Shown here: in pieces, positions 20,789 through 29,297 of the stretch | How the letters are laid out: each line of letters opens with the position of its first letter | Position numbering within the stretch: the stretch's first letter is position 1 | Assembly (NCBI RefSeq): GCF_051521505.1 | Contig: NZ_CP150356.1 | Location: forward strand, 3,782,001 to 3,846,000 | Length of the DNA stretch: 64,000 nt | Origin: Sorangium sp025924095 | GTDB taxonomy: Bacteria > Myxococcota_A > Polyangia > Polyangiales > Polyangiaceae | Direction of reading: 5' to 3' | The notes under the pieces: model-generated | Database searches by the model: none | The model's input: the letters and a program-made list of their open reading frames with translations, nothing else | Told to the model about the DNA's origin: nothing | Program-made: the position numbers and the translations under genes

Positions 20789-21739
20789 ATGCCTCTTGAT
20801 CCCAAGTCCCAGGTGCTGCTGGACATGCTCTCGGGACCGCCGATCTTCTCGGTGCCGGTCCGCGAGGCGCGCGCCGCCGCGAGCCAGCTCGCCGCCGCGA
20901 TGCCGGCCAGCGAGGCGGTGGGACGCGTCGAGGAGCGCGCGATCCCGGGCCCGCTCGGCGACATCGCGGCGCGGATCTACTGGCCCGCGGGCGCGACCGC
21001 GGGCGCCCTGCCGATCGTCGTCTACTTTCACGGTGGCGGCTGGGTGCTCTGCAACCTCGACACGCACGACGGCGTCTGCCGCTCGCTGACGAACCTCGCC
21101 GGCTGCATCACGGTGTCTGTCGACTACCGCCTCGCCCCCGAGCACAGGTTCCCGGAGCCGCTCGGGGACTGCCTCGCGGCGGTGCGATGGGTGGCCGACA
21201 ACGCCGAGCGCCTCGGGGGCGATCCCGCGCGCGTCGCGGTGGCCGGCGACAGCGCGGGGGGCAACCTCGCCGCCGCCGTCGCGGTCGCGTCGCGCCAGCA
21301 TGGCGGTCCGGCGCTCGTCCACCAGGTGCTGTTCTACCCGGCGCTCGACGCGCGCTGCGACATGCCGTCGTGCCGGTCGCTGAGCGAAGGCTACATGCTC
21401 ACGGCCGCCGAGATGCGCTGGTACTGGGACAGCTACCTCACGAGCGACGCCGACCGGGAGAACCCGCTCGCGTGCCCGCTGCGCGCGCGCGACCTCGGGG
21501 GGTTGCCCGGGGCGACCGTGATCACCGCGGAGTACGATCCGCTGCGGGACGACGGCGAGACGTACGCCGCCCGCCTGAAGGAAGCGGGCGTCCCCGTGGA
21601 GCTCAAGCGCTTTGACGGCGTGCTCCACGGCTTTGTCCTGGTGGCCCCCCTCGTCGATCTCGCGCAGGGCAAGGAGGCGCTCGCCTTCGCGGGCGCGTCG
21701 CTGCGGCAGGCGTTCGCGCAGCCGGCGCCTCGAGCCTGA
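20789..21739 (+). CDS. Alpha/beta hydrolase, HSL-type esterase/lipase
   Basis: 316-aa carboxylester hydrolase of the hormone-sensitive-lipase (family IV) group. It shows the oxyanion-hole motif HGGGW (81-85), YRLAPEHRFP (113-122), nucleophile Ser155 in GDSAGGN and the acid Asp in AEYDPLRDDG. The catalytic His is in LHGF near residue 289. It is cytoplasmic, with no signal peptide. Start ATG 20789 has GGGAG 5 nt upstream. Typical substrates are short-chain acyl esters; the natural substrate is unknown. It appears to be monocistronic, facing the Gly-rich lipoprotein gene. Confidence 0.93.
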   Translation: MPLDPKSQVLLDMLSGPPIFSVPVREARAAASQLAAAMPASEAVGRVEERAIPGPLGDIAARIYWPAGATAGALPIVVYFHGGGWVLCNLDTHDGVCRSLTNLAGCITVSVDYRLAPEHRFPEPLGDCLAAVRWVADNAERLGGDPARVAVAGDSAGGNLAAAVAVASRQHGGPALVHQVLFYPALDARCDMPSCRSLSEGYMLTAAEMRWYWDSYLTSDADRENPLACPLRARDLGGLPGATVITAEYDPLRDDGETYAARLKEAGVPVELKRFDGVLHGFVLVAPLVDLAQGKEALAFAGASLRQAFAQPAPRA

Positions 21740-21812
21740 GGCGGCCGTGTCGCGCGCCGGGAGCGGCCTGCCGGCGGAGCGAGACGCCCTGACGAGGCGG
21801 GCCAGGACGGGC

Positions 21813-21840
21813 GGCGCACGGCGCGGAGCGCTCGTGCGCC
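21813..21840. terminator. Strong hairpin between convergent genes
   Basis: GGCGCACG-GCGC pairs with GCGC-(T)-CGTGCGCC around a GGA loop, giving 12 base pairs with one bulged T. It lies between the esterase (ends 21739) and the minus-strand lipoprotein (ends 21881), so it could end transcription from both sides. No U tract. Confidence 0.5.
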
Positions 21841-21880
21841 TTGCTTCCGTGGCCGGACCGCGGCGTCCGCGTCCGCTGCG

Positions 21881-22324
21881 CTAGCGTCCGCCGTTGCCGC
21901 CGGAGCCGCCGCTGCCTCCGGCGCTGCCGCCCTCGCCCGCCCCGCCGTCGCCGCCGGCGCCCGCCCCGCCGTCTCCGCCGGTGCCCGCCCCGCCGTCTCC
22001 GCCGGTGCCCGCTCCTCCGCCGGCCCCTGCACCGCCCCCCGTGCCGCTCGCGCTGGTCGTCGTGGTGCTCGTCGTCGGATCCTGGGTGGGATCGCAGACC
22101 TGCGTTATCACGCCGGGCCTGCAGCAACGGTGTTGTTGCTGCTGCTGGCCGATACCCGTGCACTGGAGGCCCTCCGCGCAGTCCTCGTTGCCGTTCGCGA
22201 TTTCGCAGGGCTCGCCCTCTTGCTGGTCGCTGCAGCTCGCGGCGGAGGCGACGAACGCCGCGGCGAGCGCGGCCAGGAGGAGCGCGGGGCGCAAGGCGTT
22301 GCGCGATGTCTTCAGGGCTTTCAC
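21881..22324 (-). CDS. Gly-rich lipoprotein
   Basis: 147-aa protein with a signal peptide ending SAASC, giving lipidated Cys31. Residues ~32-75 form a small Cys-rich region (CEIANGNEDC, LQCTG, RCCRPG, QVCDP), followed by a Thr tract. The last ~55 residues are Gly-rich and repetitive (GTGGDGGAG units). Probably an outer-membrane lipoprotein with a flexible tail; function unknown. It is the last gene of the minus-strand run hisA-TPR/AIM24-pgsA, 44 bp after pgsA. The tail is encoded by near-identical 18-bp units, prone to length change. Confidence 0.75.
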   Translation of the reverse strand: MKALKTSRNALRPALLLAALAAAFVASAASCSDQQEGEPCEIANGNEDCAEGLQCTGIGQQQQQHRCCRPGVITQVCDPTQDPTTSTTTTSASGTGGGAGAGGGAGTGGDGGAGTGGDGGAGAGGDGGAGEGGSAGGSGGSGGNGGR

Positions 22325-22368
22325 GCGCGCTGGTCTAGCAGAACCAGGCGGGCTTGCCTATTGCCCAT

Positions 22369-23025
22369 CTACGGCGGAGGAGCCGCCCGGTTCTTCGCGT
22401 CGATGGCGTCGATGAACAGGCCCATGTACTGCGCGGCGCTCGTGATCGAGAAGACGAGCGATAGATAGATGAGCAGCCGGCCAACGTGCACCACGTCGAC
22501 CTCCCCGAAGTCGACGCCGAGGTGGATGTGGTACGGGTAGCCGAGGATCAGGCAGACGATGCCGATCATCTGCAGCGCTGTCTTGATCTTCCCGCCGTCG
22601 CCCGCCGCGATGACGAGCCCCTCCGTCGACGCGATCGAGCGGAGCGCCGTGATCGTGATCTCGCGCGAGATGAGCAGCACCACCGCCCACGCCGGGATCC
22701 GGCCCATCGGGACGAGCCACACCAGCGTGGCGGCGACGATGAGCTTGTCGGCGAGCGGATCGAGGAACTTGCCGAGCACGCTCACGAGGCCCTGCCGCCG
22801 CGCCAGGTAGCCGTCGAGCATGTCCGTGATCGCCGCGAGCGAGTAGACGCACGCGGCCCAGAAGCAGTCCCGCGGCGCGCCCCTCGAGAGGAGCAGGAGG
22901 ACGGCGGGGATCATGAGGACCCGCGCGAACGTGAGCAGGTTCGGGACGTTCTTCGCGTCCTCCCAGAGCGTCCTCCGCCGCTGCGCCTTGATGCCCCGCA
23001 GGGACGTGCCCGCGCTAGCGACCAT
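22369..23025 (-). CDS. pgsA: CDP-diacylglycerol--glycerol-3-phosphate 3-phosphatidyltransferase
   Basis: 218-aa integral membrane CDP-alcohol phosphotransferase. It makes phosphatidylglycerol phosphate, the committed step to phosphatidylglycerol and cardiolipin. The CAPT motif is complete: Asp68, Asp71-Gly72, Ala75-Arg76, Gly85, Asp89, Asp93. About six hydrophobic helices are seen. ATG 23025 overlaps the last 11 bases of the TPR/AIM24 gene, so the two are likely co-translated; a GTG at 23049 is possible but has no ribosome site. PgsA rather than PssA is supported by the NLLTFARVLMIPAVLLLL opening and by length. Confidence 0.93.
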   Translation of the reverse strand: MVASAGTSLRGIKAQRRRTLWEDAKNVPNLLTFARVLMIPAVLLLLSRGAPRDCFWAACVYSLAAITDMLDGYLARRQGLVSVLGKFLDPLADKLIVAATLVWLVPMGRIPAWAVVLLISREITITALRSIASTEGLVIAAGDGGKIKTALQMIGIVCLILGYPYHIHLGVDFGEVDVVHVGRLLIYLSLVFSITSAAQYMGLFIDAIDAKNRAAPPP

Positions 23026-24718
23026 CGACGAGAACCATCCCCTCTCCACCGAACGTCACGAAGCCCTGCATCCCTCCGGGCGCCTCGGCCGCGGGCAGCG
23101 TGCGCGGCAGGAGCCGGCCCATCCACCCGAGCACCGCGGTCGCGCGCGTCGACGTCGGCCGCGACGGGGTGATCTCCAGCGCCGCGGCGCGCTCGGGCAC
23201 CGAGATCACCATGTGGCCGCGGCCGCGCAGCTGCACCATCGCGACCGCCTCGCCGTCGCCGGCCGGCAGGCGGCCGTTCTCGTAGCCGATCGGCAGCTCG
23301 AAGCCGACGAGGACGTCCTCGCGCAGGTAGATCGGCTCCTCCCCGAGCGTCACGGCGTGGAGCCGCCGCCCCTCCGGCGCGCCGAGCACGAGCTCGCAGC
23401 GCGCGGCGATCTCGACGAAGGGCGTGCTCGGTCCGCCGAGCGGCTCGTCGAAGATGCGCCCGCGCGCCTGCCGCTTCAGCACGTGTGTGGCGGTCCCGGG
23501 GTGCATGCTCATCGTGCGCAGCGCGTCGAGCCGGACCACGAAGCCCTTCGTGGCCTGCACGAGGACGACGCCGCTCGCGTGCCGCGCGACCGCGACGTCG
23601 CGCGGGAAGATGAGCTGCCGCTCGCGCGCGACCGCCAGCAGCGTCTCCGGCGGCTGCACCGCGAGCGGCGTCGTGGACGGCGGCGGCGTGCCAGGCGCCA
23701 CCGTGGGGGGCGGAACCGACGAGCGCGCGGCGGCCTTCCTGCTCGCCGTCCCCGCGTCCCCGGTCGCGGGGACGGCGACCGTGAAGCGGCCCGTGATCGA
23801 GTGCTCCTCCGGCGCCATCGAGCCGCGGCGCACACCGGGCGCAGCGCCCCCTGCGGGCGGCGCCTGGACCGCCGGCATGGACGGGACCGTCGGGGCCGCG
23901 CCGCCCCGCGGGCCAGGCGCTCGGGACGCGCCGGCCGCGCTCGCCGCGCGGCTGTCCGCCCCGAGGCTCCGGAGCGACGGCGGCGCCGGGATGGTCGGCA
24001 TCGTCTCGCGGCCAGGCTCGATCGCCGACCAGGTCCCGGAGGGAATGCGCGGCAGATCCGAGTCGTGCCGGAAGCCCGCGCTGGCGCGATCCAGCGCCTG
24101 CACCGCCTCGCCCGCGGCGCGCTGCACCTCGGCCCTCGCCTCCGCCCTCGCTTCGGCCCTCGCCTCGGCCTTGGCCTCGACCGGCGGCTGGTCCTCGGTG
24201 TCGGGCGGCTCGACCGGGTATCTTCCCGTGGCGCCGCTCGTCATGTCGAGCAGGCGGCGCGCCATCGCGTCATGGCCGCCCGCCGCGAACGCGTGGCTCG
24301 CGCGCTCGTAGTCGCCCATGCGCTGGAACGCGAGCCCGAGATACCCCCAGGCGCGCTGGTGCTTCGGGTTCTGCTCGAGCGCCCTCTCGAGCTCGGAGCG
24401 CGCCTGCGCGGGCTGTCCGGTCTTGAGGTACGAGAGCGCGAGGTTGATGCGCGGCTCGACCGCGTCCGGGTGGGCCTGGATCAGCCGCTCATAGATCGCG
24501 ATCGCCCGCGGATAGAGCCCCAGCCGGAAGTAGACGATCCCGAGGAGGTCCTGCCCCTTGGGATCGCTCGGCTGGAGCGAGAGGGCGCGCTCGAGCTCCG
24601 CCTTCGCGGCGTGGACCCGGTTGTCCTGCAGGAGCTCGCTGCCCCGGTGCAGGTGGAACAGGAACTCTTCCGCTGCGACTTCGCGGGTGGAAGGCCGGGG
24701 GTCGTCGCGCTCGGGCAT
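23015..24718 (-). CDS. TPR and AIM24-domain fusion protein
   Basis: 567-aa soluble protein without signal peptide. Residues ~20-150 hold about four tetratricopeptide repeats (e.g. GIVYFRLGLYPRAIAIYERL). Residues ~190-205 contain a repeated EARA coiled-coil-like stretch. A Pro/Ala/Thr-rich linker (230-345) leads to a C-terminal domain of ~220 residues with the AIM24-like pattern of beta strands (e.g. GFVVRLDALRTMSMHPG; VQLRGRGHMVISVP near 500). AIM24 proteins are known from mitochondria, where they affect membrane organisation; the bacterial role is unclear. The 3' end overlaps pgsA, and hisA precedes it by 37 bp. The coupling to a phospholipid-synthesis gene is suggestive. Confidence 0.8.
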   Translation of the reverse strand: MPERDDPRPSTREVAAEEFLFHLHRGSELLQDNRVHAAKAELERALSLQPSDPKGQDLLGIVYFRLGLYPRAIAIYERLIQAHPDAVEPRINLALSYLKTGQPAQARSELERALEQNPKHQRAWGYLGLAFQRMGDYERASHAFAAGGHDAMARRLLDMTSGATGRYPVEPPDTEDQPPVEAKAEARAEARAEARAEVQRAAGEAVQALDRASAGFRHDSDLPRIPSGTWSAIEPGRETMPTIPAPPSLRSLGADSRAASAAGASRAPGPRGGAAPTVPSMPAVQAPPAGGAAPGVRRGSMAPEEHSITGRFTVAVPATGDAGTASRKAAARSSVPPPTVAPGTPPPSTTPLAVQPPETLLAVARERQLIFPRDVAVARHASGVVLVQATKGFVVRLDALRTMSMHPGTATHVLKRQARGRIFDEPLGGPSTPFVEIAARCELVLGAPEGRRLHAVTLGEEPIYLREDVLVGFELPIGYENGRLPAGDGEAVAMVQLRGRGHMVISVPERAAALEITPSRPTSTRATAVLGWMGRLLPRTLPAAEAPGGMQGFVTFGGEGMVLVDGR

Positions 24719-24755
24719 CGTCGGGTGGAGCGTACACGAAAACGCACACGCGCCG

Positions 24756-25481
24756 TCAGGCGCTCGCCGCCTCGATCGCCTCGGCGAGCGTGAAGGCCCC
24801 CTCGTAGAGCGCGCGGCCCACGATGACGCCGGTCACGCCCGGGATCTGCGCGAGCGCGCGCAGATGAGCCAGCGAGCCGACTCCGCCGGAGGCCAGCACG
24901 GGGAAGCCGCACGAGCCGGCGAGCTCACGGGTGGCCTCCAGGTTGGGGCCGACCTGCGTCCCGTCGCGGGAGACGTCGGTGTAGAGGAGCGCGGCGATGG
25001 GGGAGCCGGCGAGCGCGTGGGCGACGTCGAGGGCCGTGACGGAGGAGACCTGCTCCCAGCCCTGCACGGCCACGCGCCCGTCCTTGGCGTCGACGGCGAC
25101 CACGACGCGCCCCGGGAAGCGGCCGGCGAGGTCGCGCACGAGCGCGGGATCGTTCACCGCGGCGGTCCCGAGCACGATGCGATCGGCGCCGAGCTCGAGG
25201 TAGCTCTCGGCCGCGGCGGCGGAGCGGATGCCGCCGCCCACCTGCACGCTGCCTCCGTCCACGCCGAACGCCGCGACGACGGCGCGGACGGCGTCGGCCT
25301 GCACGGGGCGGCCGGCCCGGGCCCCTTCCAGGTCGACCACGTGCAGCCGATCGCAGGCGCGGCGGAGGCGGGCGGCGAGCGCGGCCGGGTCCTGGTCGTA
25401 GACGGTGACCTGATCGTAGCGTCCTTGATGGAGGCGCACGGCCTGGCCTCCGAGAAGATCGATGGCGGGGATGAGCTGCAC
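24756..25481 (-). CDS. hisA: HisA, ProFAR isomerase of histidine biosynthesis
   Basis: 241-aa (beta/alpha)8 enzyme: 1-(5-phosphoribosyl)-5-[(5-phosphoribosylamino)methylideneamino]imidazole-4-carboxamide isomerase, the fourth step of histidine synthesis. It has the opening IPAIDLLGGQAVRLHQG with catalytic Asp8, a phosphate-binding VGGGIRS (81-87), Asp131, YTDVSRDGT with Asp169, and a second phosphate site ASGGVGSL. Full length and intact. It is separated from hisB-hisH, which are 14 kb away on the same strand, so the pathway is not one operon here. It may share a transcript with the TPR/AIM24 and pgsA genes downstream. Confidence 0.96.
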   Translation of the reverse strand: MQLIPAIDLLGGQAVRLHQGRYDQVTVYDQDPAALAARLRRACDRLHVVDLEGARAGRPVQADAVRAVVAAFGVDGGSVQVGGGIRSAAAAESYLELGADRIVLGTAAVNDPALVRDLAGRFPGRVVVAVDAKDGRVAVQGWEQVSSVTALDVAHALAGSPIAALLYTDVSRDGTQVGPNLEATRELAGSCGFPVLASGGVGSLAHLRALAQIPGVTGVIVGRALYEGAFTLAEAIEAASA

Positions 25482-25546
25482 GCGGCGGGTCTAGCGCGCC
25501 TCCGCGCCGGCGGGTAGAGGCGGCGAGGGCGCGCGCGGCCGCCGCG

Positions 25547-26548
25547 TCACCACGCCCCGCTCGCCCCGAGCACCACGCCCTGCGGCCCGGCCGCGAGCAC
25601 CCCTGCGCGGATCCGCCTTGACGTCGCGCCGACGGTCGGCTCGCGCTGCGCCGGCTCGGTCAGGTAGAGCACCGCGGCCGCCCCGAGCCCGGCCAGCCCC
25701 ACGCCGAAGCCGATCGTGCTCACGAGCCCCGTGGTGCTCGCGCTGTCGGCGGCGTCCATCCCGGCCTGATCGCAGGCCGTCTCGTCGCTCACGCCGATCC
25801 CGCTGCCGCAGTGCTTCTCGACGACGCTCTTCTTGCCCAGCGTGAGCGCGCCCGTGACCCCGCCGATCACGAGCCCCGCCACGCCGACGCCGCCGGCCAC
25901 GACCATGGCCGCTCGCCGGCCCGAGAGGCCGCCGGCGGGGGGCGCCGAGGCGTCCTTCACCTGCAGCTCGACCCGCTTCTTCTCGCCCTGGGCGAGCTGG
26001 ATCCGCGTCTCCCAGACGGGCCCTCCCGGCGCCTGGGTCGACACGACGTGCTCTCCCGGCTCCGCCGGCGCGCCCGCGAGCGCGGCGCTGTCCACCACGC
26101 GGCCGTCGCGCTTCACCACCGTCCCTGCGGGGGCGCCCGGCGGCAGGGCGAGCGAGAGCTCCGGCACGAGCGGGGCCAGCTTGTCGTGCTCCTGCCTGGC
26201 CACCTTCGGTCGCTCCCCTTGCCGGCTCTTCTGCTCCGGCGTCAGCTGATCGACCTGCGCGAGGTACTCGCCGAAGTGCGTGAACGCGGCGGCGATGTGG
26301 CCCGAGCGCGACTCGCAGATCGCCAGCGTGAAGAGCGCCCCCAGCTTGGGCTCGATCCGATGGCTCTCGGCGATCGCCTTGCAGCCCGTCTCGTACCGGC
26401 CTGCCTCCATGTCGGCGAGGCCTCGGTTGAAGAGGGCCTCCGCCGCCGCGCTGTCCTGCGCCGCGGCGGGGGCCGCGACGGCGAGCGGGCAGAGGATGAG
26501 GGCGAGAGGGGCAATCCGGCGCAGGCATCGTGTCATGTTCTGGCGCAT
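25547..26548 (-). CDS. Exported TPR/PEGA-like membrane protein paired with a kinase
   Basis: 333-aa protein with an N-terminal signal peptide ending VAAPAAAQ. Residues ~35-95 are TPR-like (ALFNRGLADMEAGRYETGC, GALFTLAICESRSGHIAAAF). A beta region of PEGA type (~135-200) is followed by two hydrophobic segments (~212-235 and ~280-298) separated by a small loop with two Cys. The layout matches the PEGA proteins at 42406 and 48682, though sequence similarity is weaker. It lies 64 bp downstream of the kinase gene on the same strand, so the two likely form an operon. Role: envelope scaffold or kinase partner, by inference only. Confidence 0.75.
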   Translation of the reverse strand: MRQNMTRCLRRIAPLALILCPLAVAAPAAAQDSAAAEALFNRGLADMEAGRYETGCKAIAESHRIEPKLGALFTLAICESRSGHIAAAFTHFGEYLAQVDQLTPEQKSRQGERPKVARQEHDKLAPLVPELSLALPPGAPAGTVVKRDGRVVDSAALAGAPAEPGEHVVSTQAPGGPVWETRIQLAQGEKKRVELQVKDASAPPAGGLSGRRAAMVVAGGVGVAGLVIGGVTGALTLGKKSVVEKHCGSGIGVSDETACDQAGMDAADSASTTGLVSTIGFGVGLAGLGAAAVLYLTEPAQREPTVGATSRRIRAGVLAAGPQGVVLGASGAW

Positions 26549-26612
26549 CCACAGGGCGAGAGATCGGCCGGCGTGGGTGAGGGGGAGGCCGGCATCGCGG
26601 CGGACATGGATC

Positions 26613-28217
26613 TCAATCCCGTCCGAGCAAGGGGACCTTGGGGCGCGTCGAGGAGCCCCGTCGCTCGCTCGTGGCTGGCCTCGGTGGAGCGCTCGCCGGC
26701 CGGCGCGGGGCTGGGCCCGCGACGGCGCTCGCGCTGGCGCTGGGGGTGGGCGCCGCGGCGTCGGGCGCCGCCGCCGAGGGCTCTGCCGCCGCCGAGGGCT
26801 CTGCCGCCGCCGAGGGCTCTGTCGCCGCCGGCGGCGTCGCGCTCGGCGCAGGGGTGACGACGACGCCCGCCGTGGCGGCGTCCTGCGCAGCGGCCTCCGG
26901 CGACGCGGCCACCGCCGGCTCGGCCCCGGCGCGGATCAGGAGCCAGCTCCCCGCGCCCAGCGCCCCGAGCCCGACGACGACCGCCGCGGCGACGAGCGGC
27001 GCCCGGCTCGGCCTCGCAGGGACGAGCGCCCCTGCGGGGATGGAGGTCATCGAGGTCTCCGTCATGGTCGCCGCGAGCGGCACGCCCGGCGAGCGGGCCG
27101 GGTGATCCGGACCGAGCGGGGCGACGCTCGTCATCGCGGGCGTCATCAGCACGGGCGCTGTCATGCCGGGCGCCGGCATCCCGTGCGCGGCCGTCCCGTG
27201 CGCTGTCATGCCGGGCGCCGTCGAGGTGGGCGTCATCGTCCCGGGCGTCGGCGTGGCGAGCGCCGGCATGGAGGCGCTCGCCAGGGACCAGGGCGGAGCG
27301 CTCGGGTGGGGCACAGGTCCGCTGCCGGCCGCGGCGAAGCCGAGCACCTCGGAGAGCGCCTGCGCCGCCTCGCTCGCGGTGCGGAACCGCGCCGACGGGT
27401 CGACGGCCGCGACCCGGGCGAACCACGCATCGAAGGTCTGCGGCAGCAGCACCCGGTGCGCCATCGCCCGCTGCACCGGCGGCTCCTGCGGCCCGTGGAC
27501 GACCACCAGCGCGAACGCGATCACGTCGCCGGCGCCGAGCGCCTCCGGGCTCCAGTACGGCGTGCCCACGAGCAGCGTGTACGCGATCATCCCGAGCGCG
27601 TAGATGTCGACGGCGCTGGTGAGCTGCGTGTCGACGCGGAACTGCTCGGGCGCCATGTAGAGCGGCGTCCCGAGGCTCCGCGTGACGCCGGCCGCGTTCC
27701 CCCCCTCGGCGAGCAGCTTCGCCACGCCGAAATCGAGGATCTTCATGCGGGGCGTCCCGTCGTCCCGCTGGGTCACGAACAGGTTCTCGGGCTTCAGGTC
27801 CCGGTGGATGATGGATGCGGCGTGGGTCCGGTCGAGGGCCGACCCGGTCTGCTGGAGGTACGTCGAGACCTCGCCGGGCGGCAGCCTGCCGAGGCGCTTG
27901 AGGCGCTGGCCGAGCTCCTCGCCGCGGAGCAGCTCCATCACCAGGAACGGCATCCCGGTCGACTCGTCGATGCCCGCGTCGAAGACGTCGACGATGTACT
28001 CGCTCTCGATGTCCGCCGTGATCTGCGCCTCGCGCTTGAAGCGGCCGCGCATCTCCTCGCTCTGGAAGAGGTACGCGTGCATCACCTTCAGCGCCCGGCG
28101 GCGGTTTGTCTCGATGTGCACCGCCTCGTAGACGGATCCCATCGCGCCGACGGCGAGGAGGCGCACCACGCGATAGCGGTTCGCAAAGACCGTTCCGTCC
28201 GCGAGCGTGGCCGACAC
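26613..28217 (-). CDS. Ser/Thr protein kinase, membrane-anchored
   Basis: 534-aa Hanks-type kinase. Residues ~15-280 form the catalytic domain with Lys44 (ALKVM), HRDLKPEN, DFGVAKLL and TPLYMAPEQ. The glycine loop reads LAVGAMGSVY, so the usual first Gly is Ala. Then come a Pro/Thr/Met-rich linker (~300-395), one membrane helix (~405-428, VAAAVVVGLGALGAGSWLLI) and an Ala/Pro/Ser-rich extracytoplasmic tail with three EPSAAA units. No sensor domain is recognised outside. It pairs with the TPR membrane protein downstream and diverges from the SIR2 gene (225-bp gap). The substrate is unknown. Confidence 0.93.
   Translation of the reverse strand: MSATLADGTVFANRYRVVRLLAVGAMGSVYEAVHIETNRRRALKVMHAYLFQSEEMRGRFKREAQITADIESEYIVDVFDAGIDESTGMPFLVMELLRGEELGQRLKRLGRLPPGEVSTYLQQTGSALDRTHAASIIHRDLKPENLFVTQRDDGTPRMKILDFGVAKLLAEGGNAAGVTRSLGTPLYMAPEQFRVDTQLTSAVDIYALGMIAYTLLVGTPYWSPEALGAGDVIAFALVVVHGPQEPPVQRAMAHRVLLPQTFDAWFARVAAVDPSARFRTASEAAQALSEVLGFAAAGSGPVPHPSAPPWSLASASMPALATPTPGTMTPTSTAPGMTAHGTAAHGMPAPGMTAPVLMTPAMTSVAPLGPDHPARSPGVPLAATMTETSMTSIPAGALVPARPSRAPLVAAAVVVGLGALGAGSWLLIRAGAEPAVAASPEAAAQDAATAGVVVTPAPSATPPAATEPSAAAEPSAAAEPSAAAPDAAAPTPSASASAVAGPAPRRPASAPPRPATSERRGSSTRPKVPLLGRD
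26770..26823. repeat. Three 18-bp tandem repeats coding EPSAAA
   Basis: The core GAGGGCTCT recurs at 26776, 26794 and 26812 with 18-bp spacing, inside the tail of the kinase gene. In-frame copy-number change would lengthen or shorten the extracytoplasmic tail. Confidence 0.7.
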
Positions 28218-28279
28218 GGCGGGAGGGTCGCGCGCGACGGCGGTCGCGTCAAGGATTCAGGGACCCGCGAAGGGCGCCT

Positions 28280-28298
28280 CGGGCGAGCGCCTCGCCCG
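28280..28298. promoter_or_regulatory. Perfect hairpin in the divergent kinase/SIR2 gap
   Basis: CGGGCGAG and CTCGCCCG flank a 3-base loop. It is the main structured element in the 225-bp gap, 63 bp from the kinase start and 145 bp from the SIR2 start. It could be an operator or a leader hairpin of the kinase mRNA. Confidence 0.3.
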
Positions 28299-28442
28299 AC
28301 CCGCCGGGCGCTGTTGCTCCCGTCCCGAGCATCGTGGCCGAGCGCTGCCATGGGCGAGGGGGCCCGGCGGCGGGGCGACGCGCCCGGGCCGAGCGGGCGC
28401 CGGTTGCGTGAGGTCGACGGGCGGATACCATCGCTCGCGACG

Positions 28443-29285
28443 ATGGCTGTGCTGACGCTCGAGCAAGCGGCGGTCCCGCTCCGGCAGGCGTACCGGGAAG
28501 GACGCCTCATTCCTTTTCTGGGCGCAGGCTTCTCCGCCCCGCTCCAGCTGCCCATGTGGAAGGAGCTGGTGGGGTGGATGGGCGAGGCGCTCGGCTTCGA
28601 GCCTGCGCTCTTCGAGCTGCACGGCCTGCCCCCGCAGCTCGCCGGCTTCTTCGCCCGGGAGCGCGCGGGCGGCCTCGACAGCTTCATCGCCGAGATGCGC
28701 ACGCGCTTCCACGCGCGTGCGGTCGACGAGCGCCGCAAGGGCTCGTGCCAGCACAAGGCGCTGGCGCGCCGCCACTTTCCGACCATCTACACGACCAACT
28801 TCGAGCACCATATCGAGGAGGCGCTCCGGGACGCGGGCAAGCAGGCCGTGGCGCTCTCCACGTTCGACGACTTCGCGCGGTGCCCGGCCCAGGGGGCATG
28901 CCATGTCATCAAGTTCCACGGTGACCTCAACCGTCCCGAGACCGTGGTGCTGACCGAAGCCCAGTATTTCAGCCGCCTGAGGCTCGAGGCCGCGCCCGAT
29001 CAGCGCCTCCGGGCCGATCTGCTCAGCAACAGCTTTCTCTTCCTCGGCTACAGCTTCGGCGACGTCGACATCCGCTACATCTGGTATCGCATGGAGCAGA
29101 TGCGCATCGAGGGCAGCTCGCCCGGCGCGCAGCGAGCGCCGAACCGCCGCGGCTACTGGGCGACCTTCGGCGCCGGGCTCGTCCAGCCGGCGCTGCTCGA
29201 GGCCTGGCACGTCGACGTCATCGAGCTCGACCCCAACGACAAGACGCAGAGCGTGGTGGCTCTGCTCGATGCGCTGGACGGGTGA
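28443..29285 (+). CDS. SIR2-domain protein (SIR2_2 type), candidate NADase effector
   Basis: 280-aa stand-alone SIR2 protein. NAD-site motifs: GAGFS (27-31), TTNFE (117-121, with the conserved Asn119), KFHGD (157-161, with the catalytic His159) and FLGYSFGDVDI (200-210). No other domain is present. SIR2_2-type domains are known as NAD-depleting effectors in several phage-defence systems, whereas classical sirtuins are deacetylases with a zinc-ribbon, absent here. The following HAM1-like gene starts 12 bp after its stop, so the two form one unit. No ribosome site is obvious at ATG 28443. Activity is inferred from conserved residues; a role in defence is inference. Confidence 0.85.
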   Translation: MAVLTLEQAAVPLRQAYREGRLIPFLGAGFSAPLQLPMWKELVGWMGEALGFEPALFELHGLPPQLAGFFARERAGGLDSFIAEMRTRFHARAVDERRKGSCQHKALARRHFPTIYTTNFEHHIEEALRDAGKQAVALSTFDDFARCPAQGACHVIKFHGDLNRPETVVLTEAQYFSRLRLEAAPDQRLRADLLSNSFLFLGYSFGDVDIRYIWYRMEQMRIEGSSPGAQRAPNRRGYWATFGAGLVQPALLEAWHVDVIELDPNDKTQSVVALLDALDG

Positions 29286-29297
29286 GGGGCGCGGGTC

